Below, piece after piece: positions 41,695 through 49,210 of a stretch of DNA of 64,000 nucleotides. The notes under the pieces are model-generated. The model was not told where the DNA came from and did not search any database. It worked only from the letters and a program-made list of their open reading frames with translations. Source of the DNA: Christensenella massiliensis (GTDB lineage Bacteria; Bacillota; Clostridia; Christensenellales; Christensenellaceae); assembly GCA_900155415.1 (NCBI GenBank), contig LT700187.1, forward strand, positions 1,736,001 to 1,800,000, read 5' to 3'. The translations under genes and the position numbers were made by a program. The stretch's first letter is position 1; every line of letters starts with the position of its first letter.

Positions 41695-43027
41695 GATAAC
41701 GGCTATCCTTGCGGCGCTATATGCCTACACAGAGCAATGGGGTAAAAAGAATATTCCGGAGCTGTATGAAAAAGGGATGAATGCTGCTTATGCTTCTGTA
41801 AGTGCGCAATACAGAGAGTCCGGGAAAACGCCGCCGGAAATGGCAGGCGCGACTGCGGCGGATGATGCAGCGGTTCGGGAGGCAAGGATAAATATGAATT
41901 CCTACCTGACAGATGCGGTCGAACAAACGCGGGAACATATGCAGACGGAAATCAGGCGGGCTGCCCTAAAAGCGACAGAGGAATCGATCACAAAAGGGCA
42001 GACAACAAAGGTAATGCAGGAAAATCTGATCGCTATACTGGAAGCGAATGGAGTACAATCTGTACCCTATATCCGAAACGGGAAAACGTGTTATATGCAA
42101 CTTGACGCATATGCGGAACTTGTGGCGCGGACGACAGAACATGAAATCCGGAACACAGCAAACATTAATATGGGTGCGCGAATCGGCAATGACCTTGTTA
42201 AAATGTCGGAGCATTGGGGGGCCTGTCCGATATGTACGCCGTATCAAGGACGCGTATTCAGTGTAAGCGGGGTAAATCCCCATTATCCGTATTTATATGA
42301 TACCCCGTGGTCGAGCGTGTACCAGAATTTTCATCCGCGTTGCCGCCATGTGCTGACACAGTATATAGAGGAACTGCACACGCCGGAGGAAAACGCGAGA
42401 ATGCAGGAATTTTCAGGGCGTTCGTTTGAAGTCGGAGGAAGCGGATGGACAAAGCAACAGACGGAAGCGGCGAATAAGAGCCTTGCGAATTATCGGATAG
42501 GACAAGAACGTAAACGGAAGCTGTATACCGATCGGAAGCAATATGAACGGTATCAGCTTGTATTAGGGGAAGACGCGCCGAAGACATTTTCCGGTTTCCG
42601 CAGGATGAAGGCGGCGAACAGCGAACGGTGGCAACTTACAGAACTGGATTATAGACGACGTAACAAGCTGATTGACAACCCGGAGCTTGCGCTGCCGAAT
42701 GCGGAAAAAGCGACGGCAGCAGACACGAAATTTACAAAGTATTTGTTTAATAAAGATAATGCTGACGGATGGGCGAAAGGCCGTGCATTTGAAAGCCGTT
42801 TGGGGTATAATATATCTAACTGGGAGGAACTGCAAAAGCAGCTTATCGATAGGGCGCGGATTTACCCGGCGAAGATTAATGGGAAAACGCCGCAAGGTAA
42901 TGATAAATATGTGCAAAATATAGTGGTGTACGGGCAGAAAGGAAAGCCTGCCAATGTTAAGATAATATGGGCACATGAGGAAGAAAAAGAACGCTTGATA
43001 ACGGCTTTTATTGAGGAGATTGAGTAA
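41576..43027 (+). CDS. MuF-type minor capsid protein with C-terminal DUF6883-like effector domain
   Basis: A 483-aa protein. Residues 1-300 are a phage minor-capsid/head-morphogenesis (SPP1 gp7/MuF) protein with the zinc-like set C217, C220, H253, C256 (ACPIC..NFHPRC) and NPHYPYLYDTPWSSVYQ. After a linker, residues about 372-483 (LPNAEKATAADTKFTKYLFNKD start, KGRAFESRLGYN, IIWAHEEEKERLITAF) resemble DUF6883, a domain seen at the C-terminus of polymorphic toxins. MuF proteins with variable toxin tails are known in temperate phages of Bacillota and could be injected with the DNA. The next gene, touching by one base, is a small candidate immunity gene. Confidence 0.82.
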   Translation: MDRMDELIQEYRRAQEEITAEVEKNPNGTEGEYQERLLIKITAILAALYAYTEQWGKKNIPELYEKGMNAAYASVSAQYRESGKTPPEMAGATAADDAAVREARINMNSYLTDAVEQTREHMQTEIRRAALKATEESITKGQTTKVMQENLIAILEANGVQSVPYIRNGKTCYMQLDAYAELVARTTEHEIRNTANINMGARIGNDLVKMSEHWGACPICTPYQGRVFSVSGVNPHYPYLYDTPWSSVYQNFHPRCRHVLTQYIEELHTPEENARMQEFSGRSFEVGGSGWTKQQTEAANKSLANYRIGQERKRKLYTDRKQYERYQLVLGEDAPKTFSGFRRMKAANSERWQLTELDYRRRNKLIDNPELALPNAEKATAADTKFTKYLFNKDNADGWAKGRAFESRLGYNISNWEELQKQLIDRARIYPAKINGKTPQGNDKYVQNIVVYGQKGKPANVKIIWAHEEEKERLITAFIEEIE

Positions 43028-43206
43028 TGAAATTTACGAAAGAATTGAAACAATACGATGCTGTTATATTAAAAGACGGCAGGCGTGGAGCAGTAGTTGA
43101 GATATGGGGAGACAAAGGTTTATCTGTGGATGTTGGATCATCTCCAAAAGATTGGGACAATATAGATGTTTCGTGGGATGATGTAAAAGAGATTATTCAC
43201 AATTAA
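43027..43206 (+). CDS. 59-aa candidate immunity protein (DUF4926-like)
   Basis: A 59-aa acidic protein whose ATG overlaps the MuF stop (taATG). LKQYDAVILKDGRRGAVVEIW and NIDVSWDDVKEII resemble DUF4926, a small beta-barrel family often placed next to DUF6883 genes. Size, acidity, tight coupling and the two terminators right after it fit an immunity protein guarding the lysogen against the MuF tail. The base composition is more AT-rich than the neighbouring MuF gene. Function is inferred from context. Confidence 0.6.
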   Translation: MKFTKELKQYDAVILKDGRRGAVVEIWGDKGLSVDVGSSPKDWDNIDVSWDDVKEIIHN

Positions 43207-43244
43207 AGTAGCGATAGACGATATAGAAAAGGTAATACACGACT

Positions 43245-43273
43245 AAAAGGAACGCTTGAGGGCGTTCTTTTTA
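43245..43273 (+). terminator. Terminator after the toxin-immunity pair (first)
   Basis: gaacgc / gcgttc (43250-43255, 43262-43267) with flanking A and T tracts (aaaag, cttttt). Confidence 0.75.
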
Positions 43274-43287
43274 TATAGCAAATAAGG

Positions 43288-43308
43288 CCACCCTTGGGGT
43301 GGTTTTTT
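43288..43308 (+). terminator. Terminator after the toxin-immunity pair (second)
   Basis: ccaccc / gggtgg (43288-43293, 43297-43302) followed by six T. Two terminators in tandem inside a structural operon are unusual. Confidence 0.8.
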
Positions 43309-43375
43309 ATTACCCTTTTACGGTGTAGGAAAAACCGGGAGATAACGGGCGACGGCCCTAAAACGGGGAGGCAAT

Positions 43376-43948
43376 ATGCTGAAACATTTATTTCCTTTCA
43401 TGGACGCGGACGGCGGCGCTACGGGCGCTGCAAGCACTCAGGACGGCGGCACGGGAACGGCTGCCCAGACTGATATTATGCAGGCCGGAAGCGCACAGGA
43501 GGGGGCTGACGAGCTTAAAACGGGAATGGACGTAAAGTCGGAAGCGCAAAAAATTGCCGACGCTATGGTGGCGAAAAAGCTGAAGGGTATGCCGAGCAAG
43601 GAAGAGATTGCTGAATACCGCAAATGGAAAGATGAACAAAGAACCGAAGCGGAACGGTTGGCAGACATCCAAAATAAAGCAGCACAGGCATTATCAGCAG
43701 CGGAAGAGCGCGAGGCGAAAGCAAGCGCGATGATTGCGGCGGCAGAAGCCGGCATCAGACCGGAGCATATCGATGACGCGGTCATTCTGGCGATGGCGCG
43801 TGTGGATGACGATACTTCCATTGAAGATGCGGTTGCAAAAATCGTACAGGCGAACCCGTCATGGAAGGCGGGAACGAATCTGCCGAAAATGGGCGGGAAT
43901 CCGGCAGAGGACGAACAGGAGAAAAGAAAACCGCCGATATTGATTTAA
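43376..43948 (+). CDS. Phage capsid scaffolding protein (DUF4355-like)
   Basis: A 190-aa acidic protein with a Gly/Ala/Gln-rich disordered head, a long coiled coil (IAEYRKWKDEQRTEAERLADIQNKAAQALSAAEEREAK) and a C-terminal small domain (AAEAGIRPEHIDDAVILAMARVD). This is the scaffold plan, and it directly precedes the capsid gene. GGGGAGG before the ATG. Confidence 0.82.
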   Translation: MLKHLFPFMDADGGATGAASTQDGGTGTAAQTDIMQAGSAQEGADELKTGMDVKSEAQKIADAMVAKKLKGMPSKEEIAEYRKWKDEQRTEAERLADIQNKAAQALSAAEEREAKASAMIAAAEAGIRPEHIDDAVILAMARVDDDTSIEDAVAKIVQANPSWKAGTNLPKMGGNPAEDEQEKRKPPILI

Positions 43949-43962
43949 AAGGAGAATGACAA

Positions 43963-45081
43963 ATGGCAAGAATTGAAAGTTTAAACGTATTGCTTGACCC
44001 GTCGGGGAAGGATTTCCTTGCGGAGCTTTACGGGAAAGTGATTGAGAACATCCAGAAGAATACCATTTCTTCCGCGTTGAAGAATCAGGATTTGTCCGGA
44101 CAGCCCACTAGCGGCTCTGTGGAGGCAAAACGCTTTGCAAACGCGCAGTCTAAAGATTACGGCACAGCGCGCGCAGCGGGAAAAGGCAATGCGGTGAAGG
44201 CAAAACCGGTGACGGTACAGATCGACCAGGACAAAGAGATTGTTGAGGAATTAGAGGAAAAAGACATCATGCTGTACGGTGTGGACGGCGTTATGACGCG
44301 GCGCTCGTCCAACCATGTACTAACCATGACACGGGAACTGGAACGCGCGTTCTTCCAGGAAGCAGTGAGCGCAGGCTCGCAGTTTACCACTGAAGAGACT
44401 GAGGTGGATTCTATATTGGAAGCGGCAATTCAGCAAATTGAAACTACGCGCAACGACTATGTGGACGGTGTGCCGAGGGATATGATTGCGGTAGTTGCAA
44501 CCCCGAACTTCTACGGAAAGGTGCGCAAGTTCTTAGATGATACCGTACATAACGCGAATGTAGATACCGCTGCCGCTGAGTTTTATACATTCCACGGCGT
44601 GTCTGTTCAAAGCTCGGTTTATCTTCCCGACGGCGTGGACTTTGTAGTCATGGTGCGCGGCGCGGTAGCGCAGCCAGTGCTTCCCAGACCGTACACTGCG
44701 GAGAAAATTCCGTTGTCCGAAGCGTTTGCGGTAGAACTGTTCTTCTATTACGGCACAAAGGCTGTTATGCCGGATTTAATCCTATATAAACCGGTAGATG
44801 CGCTAGGAGCGCTTACGGTCACGTCTGCGGCGGGGGCTTCTTCCGGCACGACTAAGATCACCGTCACTCCACCCAAAGCTGGCAGCAGAAGCTATGTATA
44901 TAAAACCGGCGCCTCCGTAACCGCACCGACCTATGATCAGAACCTATCTTCCGGCTGGACGGCATGGGACGGGACTTCCGACATCACAGCGACTACCGGA
45001 AACAAGATCGGCATTGCGGAAGTAGACACGGATAAGAAGTGCAAGAAGTATGGAGAAGCGACGGTTACATCCGCAGCGTAA
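43963..45081 (+). CDS. Phage major capsid protein with C-terminal decoration domain
   Basis: A 372-aa protein. Residues 1-about 285 form the capsid core (EALNVLLD-like start IESLNVLLDPSGKDFLAELYGKVIENIQKN, RRSSNHVLTMTRELERAFFQEAV, SEAFAVELFFYYGTKAVMPDLI). The last about 85 residues (ALTVTSAAGASSGTTKITVTPPK..) are a beta-rich surface domain that could bind mucus or cell surfaces. AAAAGGAG before the ATG. Confidence 0.9.
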   Translation: MARIESLNVLLDPSGKDFLAELYGKVIENIQKNTISSALKNQDLSGQPTSGSVEAKRFANAQSKDYGTARAAGKGNAVKAKPVTVQIDQDKEIVEELEEKDIMLYGVDGVMTRRSSNHVLTMTRELERAFFQEAVSAGSQFTTEETEVDSILEAAIQQIETTRNDYVDGVPRDMIAVVATPNFYGKVRKFLDDTVHNANVDTAAAEFYTFHGVSVQSSVYLPDGVDFVVMVRGAVAQPVLPRPYTAEKIPLSEAFAVELFFYYGTKAVMPDLILYKPVDALGALTVTSAAGASSGTTKITVTPPKAGSRSYVYKTGASVTAPTYDQNLSSGWTAWDGTSDITATTGNKIGIAEVDTDKKCKKYGEATVTSAA

Positions 45082-45095
45082 GCAGGTGATTTGAT

Positions 45096-45626
45096 ATGAG
45101 TCTGACAGTAGGCGTGGACAGCTACGTGACCATAGAGGAGGCAACAGAATATCTGAGCGCGCATTATCCGTCTACTGAAGAGCGTATGCAGGCGTGGGGA
45201 GAACTTTCAGAATCTGATCGGGAGGTTTTCTTACGCCGTGCGTGCGCCGCGCTCAGCCAACTTTCTTATCGCGGTGTTACATTTGAAGCGTTCCAACCGC
45301 TGCCGTTTCCGCGATACTTCTATCCGGGAGCAGTGATGGCATATCGGGAGCTGATTGCGCCCCTGGCGTATCTCTATCCGGAACTTGCAGAAGTGCCGGA
45401 TGACATTAAGGCGGCGCAAATCGAAGAAGCGTTTGAACTGGCATGTCCGTCTTCTGACACGGAGAAAAGCGCTGCACTTAATGGGGCGGTTCAGTCATAC
45501 AGCATCGGACATTTATCCGAAACACTCAGGACGGCGGGAGCGGGAACGGCAGAAGCGATGTTGAAAAGCGGGGTGGCGCAAAAGCTCGTTGAGCAGTATG
45601 TTGGAGGCGCTTATGAGATACTCTGA
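45096..45626 (+). CDS. Phage head-tail connector (DnaT-like/gp6-type)
   Basis: A 176-aa protein: VDSYVTIEEATEYLSAHYPSTEERMQAWGEL, DREVFLRRACAALSQLSYRG and VPDDIKAAQIEEAFELA match the connector family often labelled DnaT-like ssDNA-binding protein in phages. It should dock below the portal. It overlaps the next gene by 14 bases. Confidence 0.82.
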   Translation: MSLTVGVDSYVTIEEATEYLSAHYPSTEERMQAWGELSESDREVFLRRACAALSQLSYRGVTFEAFQPLPFPRYFYPGAVMAYRELIAPLAYLYPELAEVPDDIKAAQIEEAFELACPSSDTEKSAALNGAVQSYSIGHLSETLRTAGAGTAEAMLKSGVAQKLVEQYVGGAYEIL

Positions 45627-45912
45627 TAGGCTGGCTCTGTACCTCAATCAAACAGTGCAGCTTCAAAGACAAGCCGAACCGGACGGGTACGGAAATATGC
45701 AATACAGTAATCCACAGGTGATCAAGGCACGAAAAGAAGGAAGGACTCAGATGGTACGCGATACAAACGGTGAGACGGTAGTGTCTTCTACTACGCTTTT
45801 CACATTGGAGCGGGTAAGCCCGATGGATAAGATAGACGGTGTGATCGTTATCAACTCCATGAGTATGGTAGACCGCTATGGAAACATCGTTGGCTGGGAG
45901 GCGTATCTATGA
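45613..45912 (+). CDS. Phage head-closure/joining protein
   Basis: A 99-aa beta-rich protein (LALYLNQTVQLQRQAEPDGYGNMQY, TLFTLERVSPMDKIDGVIVI) in the slot of head-tail joining proteins. The ATG at 45613 has TTGGAGG before it and lies inside the connector's last codons. It overlaps the next gene by ATGA. Confidence 0.7.
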   Translation: MRYSDRLALYLNQTVQLQRQAEPDGYGNMQYSNPQVIKARKEGRTQMVRDTNGETVVSSTTLFTLERVSPMDKIDGVIVINSMSMVDRYGNIVGWEAYL

Positions 45913-46259
45913 GTTTTGAGTGGTACGGCGGCCAAATACTGGACGCAATCATTGAAGCGGGAGACAATGCGCTCCTGACGTGTGGAGCGGACTTGCAAAG
46001 CAAGTCTATTGACCGTGCGCCAATCGACACCGGAAAGCTGCGTGAATCTGGTGTTGTGGATGATGCTGAAATAGCAAGCCATGTTGTAAAGGTTGGATAT
46101 TCGCCCGAGGTCGACGATTATTCGCTTGTACAGCATGAGCGCTTGGATTTCAATCATCCACGCGGCGGGGAAGCCAAGTATCTGGAAAACCCTTTCAACG
46201 AAAACGCGCAGCAGTATATTGAAAAGATTGGAAAAGATATAGGGGAGGTGATCAAATGA
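45909..46259 (+). CDS. HK97 gp10-type tail completion protein
   Basis: A 116-aa protein with CGADLQSKSIDRAPIDTGKLRESG and DDYSLVQHERLDFNHPRGGEAKYLENPF, the signature of gp10-like/minor capsid joiner proteins that form the head-tail interface. ATGA overlaps on both sides. Confidence 0.83.
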   Translation: MSFEWYGGQILDAIIEAGDNALLTCGADLQSKSIDRAPIDTGKLRESGVVDDAEIASHVVKVGYSPEVDDYSLVQHERLDFNHPRGGEAKYLENPFNENAQQYIEKIGKDIGEVIK

Positions 46260-46657
46260 TTTTTCTGGACGATATGAAAAGTTATCTGGAGGAACAGGAG
46301 ATCGGAGTCCCGTTTTTTGTGGGCAACCTTCCGCCGAATCCTGTGAACTGTATCGCATTATTTGAGTATCAGGGCTTGCCTCCTGAGATGAACGCCGCCG
46401 TGACGCCTGCTATGCAGCTGCTTCTGCGCGTAGAAGCGGAACGGTTTGCCGAAGGGTATGAACAGCTTTATGCGGCGACAACCACACTATTGGAGATTGG
46501 ACGGCGCGACGGAGAGCTGTCAAAAGGGATCGAGATCAACGGCTCCCTTTATTTATTGGTCTATACGCCGGGATCGGGATTTAACCAGCTCGGAAAGGAC
46601 GAAAACGGAAACTCTTTATTGAGTAAAAATTTTTATGTGGTAAGAGGAGGAATTTAA
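46256..46657 (+). CDS. Phage minor capsid/tail terminator protein
   Basis: A 133-aa protein: DDMKSYLEEQEIGVPFFVGNLPPNPVNCIALFEYQGLPP resembles the Minor_capsid_3 family, placed as the tail terminator that stops tube growth. It abuts the tail tube gene. Confidence 0.78.
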   Translation: MIFLDDMKSYLEEQEIGVPFFVGNLPPNPVNCIALFEYQGLPPEMNAAVTPAMQLLLRVEAERFAEGYEQLYAATTTLLEIGRRDGELSKGIEINGSLYLLVYTPGSGFNQLGKDENGNSLLSKNFYVVRGGI

Positions 46658-47563
46658 ATGGCAAATAATCAACCAATGCCCAGAATCGGAGTAGACGAGC
46701 TATTCGTTGCAAAGATTTTGCAGGATATATCGACCGGAACTTCATACGCTGTGCCGATATGGCTTCAGGGCGTAAACAATATTGGGTATGATCCTGCGAC
46801 ACAAAGTGCAACATATGACGCTGATGACGGTGCATATGCGACGGTATCTGGAGATGGGAATTCACAGGCGACTATCAGAGTGGCAGATTTGCTGCCTGAA
46901 TATAGAGCGTTGCTTCTTGGGCTGATTCAAGATGCACAAGGTGTTGTCGAGAGCGGAATTTCTGATAATCCGCCGGAGTTTGCACTTGGGTGGCGTTCGC
47001 AAAAATCCAATGGAGCCTATCGATTTGTATGGTTACTCAAGGGTAAATTTTCGAAGGGTTCCGAGACATACACAACGAAGGGGAGTGCAGGGGTCACCTT
47101 TAACGACACAGAAATCGTGTTTACCGCCCTGAATCGTGCTTCCGATGGGAAAAAACAGCGCCAGATCGACAGCGATGATTATGCGCATATTCCGGCAGGG
47201 CTGACGCTTGATATGCTGTCGAGCAAAGAAACAGGATGGTTCTCGTCACCGAATTACATTCCGACGGTAACGGGTACACCAATCAGCGACCTCGTGGCAA
47301 CAACGGGTGCAGGAGAAAACGGGAGCATTGACCTTACATTCTCCGCTCCTGAAGGTGCAACTTCGGTGAAGGTTCAGGCCAAGCAGATAGATGGCTCGTG
47401 GGTAGATGTGCAGACCTCAGCATCAATCACTGCAGTAAGTACGACCGCTACTGTGATCGGGCTTACAGATGGTAACTCATATACAATCAGACTTGTTGTG
47501 ATGGGTGGAAGTAAAGCAGGGGCCTCAAATGAACAGACAGCGAAGGCAAAGGGCGGTGCGTAA
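46658..47563 (+). CDS. Phage major tail tube protein with C-terminal fibronectin III-like domain
   Basis: A 301-aa protein. The tube domain is about residues 1-200 (RIGVDELFVAKILQDISTGTSY, WLLKGKFSKGSETYTTKGSAGVTF), and the end (ATTGAGENGSIDLTFSAPEGATSVKVQAKQIDGSW..) is an Ig/FnIII-type domain exposed on the tail, a common add-on. AGAGGAGG before the ATG. Confidence 0.88.
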   Translation: MANNQPMPRIGVDELFVAKILQDISTGTSYAVPIWLQGVNNIGYDPATQSATYDADDGAYATVSGDGNSQATIRVADLLPEYRALLLGLIQDAQGVVESGISDNPPEFALGWRSQKSNGAYRFVWLLKGKFSKGSETYTTKGSAGVTFNDTEIVFTALNRASDGKKQRQIDSDDYAHIPAGLTLDMLSSKETGWFSSPNYIPTVTGTPISDLVATTGAGENGSIDLTFSAPEGATSVKVQAKQIDGSWVDVQTSASITAVSTTATVIGLTDGNSYTIRLVVMGGSKAGASNEQTAKAKGGA

Positions 47564-47697
47564 TGTATATGCTTGAAAAAAAAGGTGTGATCCGCGTCAC
47601 GGATGACCCTGAAAAAAGAGACGCTTTGATTGTTCAGCATGGTTTTACACTTAAAGAACAACCGAAGAAAACAGTAAAAAAGAAAGAAGACGAATAA
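47563..47697 (+). CDS. Small basic phage protein between tube and chaperone genes
   Basis: A 44-aa protein (MYMLEKKGVIRVTDDPEKR start, then a Lys-rich tail) whose ATG overlaps the tube stop. Short proteins with similar ends sit here in many siphoviruses. Function unknown. Confidence 0.6.
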   Translation: MYMLEKKGVIRVTDDPEKRDALIVQHGFTLKEQPKKTVKKKEDE

Positions 47698-47747
47698 GGA
47701 CGCGGGGCGGCGAAAGCTGCCCCTCTCCCTTATGAAAAGGAGAGGTT

Positions 47748-48050
47748 ATGAAAGAGATCAAAATCACCGTAGGTGGGGAAAGATACAGCAAAAAGAATTT
47801 TACAGGAGAAGACTGGATCAGATTCTTGGATTATATAGAAGTAGCAGGTGAAAAACCGCTCTCAAAGGAATTTTTTAATGCGCGTTATGATTTTATTTCA
47901 GACGTCATGGGAATTGATCGAGAGGCGTTGATGAGCGCAGACCTTACGGAGGTAACGACTGCATTTAAGGAAATTGAAAAAGGAATATCAGCGGCTTTTT
48001 TCGGTATTCCGGCGACAATAGAAAACGAAGCGCCGGAGACGCAAGAGTAA
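47748..48050 (+). CDS. Tail assembly chaperone, short form (gpG-like)
   Basis: A 100-aa acidic helical protein in the lambda gpG position, just before the tape measure module. AAAAGGAGAGG precedes the ATG. Near the end, GCT TTT TTC forms a slippery T-TTT-TTC (47996-48002), where a -1 shift gives the longer gpGT form. Confidence 0.8.
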   Translation: MKEIKITVGGERYSKKNFTGEDWIRFLDYIEVAGEKPLSKEFFNARYDFISDVMGIDREALMSADLTEVTTAFKEIEKGISAAFFGIPATIENEAPETQE

Positions 48051-48190
48051 GCTTTTTAAAACTGGCGCATGACATGATGGTAAATCACGGAATGCGGATA
48101 GACGATTTTTTGTCGCAGGATCTGGAATGGCTTTTGCGTACAAGCCGTGCGGCGGATCAACCAGAGCTTACATTTATTGATGAATTATAA
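47748..48190 (+). CDS. Tail assembly chaperone, -1 frameshift product (gpGT-like)
   Basis: A -1 slip on TTTTTTC (47996-48002, correctly phased as X XXY YYZ) joins the short chaperone to a second open frame that runs without a stop to TAA at 48188-48190. The added segment includes FLKLAHDMMVNHGMRIDDFL and ends ELTFIDEL. The pair of products and position copy the gpG/gpGT system, which spools the tape measure during tail assembly. The product would be 147 aa (85 plus 62). Confidence 0.75.
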
Positions 48191-48197
48191 CGAACGG

Positions 48198-48227
48198 TTG
48201 ATTCTTTTTTATTGTACATGATATTAT
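48198..48227 (+). promoter_or_regulatory. Promoter of the SHOCT cargo gene
   Basis: TTGATT (48198-48203), an 18-bp spacer and TATTAT (48222-48227), within the late region. A GGGAGGGG ribosome site follows before the ATG. Confidence 0.6.
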
Positions 48228-48249
48228 ATGGAAAGGGAGGGGCGGTGTC

Positions 48250-48858
48250 ATGGAAAACAATAAAATCAGAACTGCGGCAGATATGCAAAAGGCAGAAGAT
48301 GAGTTTCTAAAAAAGGTCAATTTTGTAGAAGATTTTGGATTAGAATTTACTGATGAAAAATCTTTTACACGATGCTTTTTGATTAGTAAGGACCGACGCT
48401 TTTATTGTACTCCGATTATGAGTAATCCAATATTTCGTGTAGAAAGATTAGATGATATTGTAGATGTTTCTATAAGCGAAAATAATACTCAAATCCAAGG
48501 ATTGCATGACATGATGATTGGAAACGCTTTATTTGGAGCAGTTGGCGCATTAGCAGCCGGGATAGGAAAAGGCGGGAAAATAAATGATTTACATCTTGAT
48601 ATCGTATTAAGAAATACGGACGATGCCCATATGAGGATCGATTTCATTGATGACCCTATACGAATAAAGAGCGAGATATATCAAGTTGTTACCCTGACAG
48701 CAGAAAAAATATATGCGCAACTCAAGTCTGCTATCACTTCATCGGTTGATAGTATGTCCATCGCGGATGAGATACGAAAATTTAAGGAATTAGCAGACGA
48801 AGGCATCATAACACAGGAAGAGTTCGAGGCGAAGAAGAAGCAATTGCTCGGAATATGA
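48250..48858 (+). CDS. SHOCT-domain protein, prophage cargo (moron)
   Basis: A 202-aa protein. Residues about 25-160 form a beta-rich domain with a short glycine-rich hydrophobic helix (GNALFGAVGALAAGIGKGG), and the end (SIADEIRKFKELADEGIITQEEFEAKKKQLLG) is a SHOCT domain, a short C-terminal module of membrane- or nucleic-acid-related proteins. It has its own promoter and terminator and higher AT content than the structural genes, so it is likely expressed in the lysogen. Function unknown; superinfection exclusion is a guess. Confidence 0.75.
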   Translation: MENNKIRTAADMQKAEDEFLKKVNFVEDFGLEFTDEKSFTRCFLISKDRRFYCTPIMSNPIFRVERLDDIVDVSISENNTQIQGLHDMMIGNALFGAVGALAAGIGKGGKINDLHLDIVLRNTDDAHMRIDFIDDPIRIKSEIYQVVTLTAEKIYAQLKSAITSSVDSMSIADEIRKFKELADEGIITQEEFEAKKKQLLGI

Positions 48859-48861
48859 ATG

Positions 48862-48893
48862 AAAATCGCTCAGGAATGGGCGGTTTTATTTTG
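48862..48893 (+). terminator. Terminator of the SHOCT gene
   Basis: aaatcgctc pairs with gggcggttt (48863-48871, 48878-48886; two G-U pairs), followed by TATTTT. Confidence 0.7.
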
Positions 48894-48906
48894 CAGCCAT
48901 GCATGA

Positions 48907-48928
48907 TATAATGGCATAGCAGGGATAC
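48907..48928 (+). promoter_or_regulatory. Toxin-side promoter of the type I TA-like module
   Basis: An extended -10 (TGATATAAT, TATAAT at 48907-48912) is followed by the RNA start element agcagggatac (48918-48928). Confidence 0.6.
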
Positions 48929-48984
48929 ATAAGCGGGCGGTTGGCCACTACTCCGTTTCTAACGGCTGGAAAGTGGTGGTGCCA

Positions 48985-49053
48985 ATGGAATATCTTGTCA
49001 TTTTGACAGTGATTCTGATCATTGTTTGGCAAATTTCAAAGGATAAAAAATAA
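48985..49053 (+). CDS. 22-aa hydrophobic peptide, type I toxin-like
   Basis: A 22-aa peptide: MEYL, then a single hydrophobic helix (VILTVILIIVW), then a charged tail (ISKDKK). This is the plan of small membrane toxins of type I systems (Fst/TxpA-like, often called putative holin-like toxins). A GGTGGTG precedes the ATG. The 5' leader element gggcggtt (48935-48942) can pair with aaccgccc (49053-49060) beyond the stop, which would hide the ribosome site as in other type I toxins. Confidence 0.65.
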   Translation: MEYLVILTVILIIVWQISKDKK

Positions 49054-49127
49054 ACCGCCCTCCGGCTCAAGGTTGGCGATTTATTCTAACCTATAATCTG
49101 GGCTAACCGCTTTGCGGTCGTATCCCT
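49045..49127 (-). ncRNA. Candidate antitoxin RNA of the type I module
   Basis: A minus-strand promoter (TATAAT at 49139-49134, -35-like TTTACT at 49161-49156) starts an RNA whose first bases are the same AGCAGGGATAC (49130-49120) as the toxin mRNA. It would end at a minus-strand hairpin (aaatcgcc / ggcggttt, 49085-49052) with a T-run, overlapping the toxin 3' end, so the two RNAs are antisense there. A 5' hairpin (accgc/gcggt) lies near 49106-49118. Confidence 0.6.
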
Positions 49128-49171
49128 GCTTTTATTATACCACGGAGAAATAAAAAGTAAACAGCATTTTG

Positions 49172-49196
49172 AGGCACCTGAAAAGGTGTCTTTTTG
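49172..49196 (+). terminator. Terminator upstream of the tape measure gene
   Basis: aggcacc / ggtgtct (49172-49178, 49185-49191) followed by TTTTGTTT, only about 15 bases before the tape measure start. Confidence 0.65.
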
Positions 49197-49210
49197 TTTG
49201 GAGAAAAACA

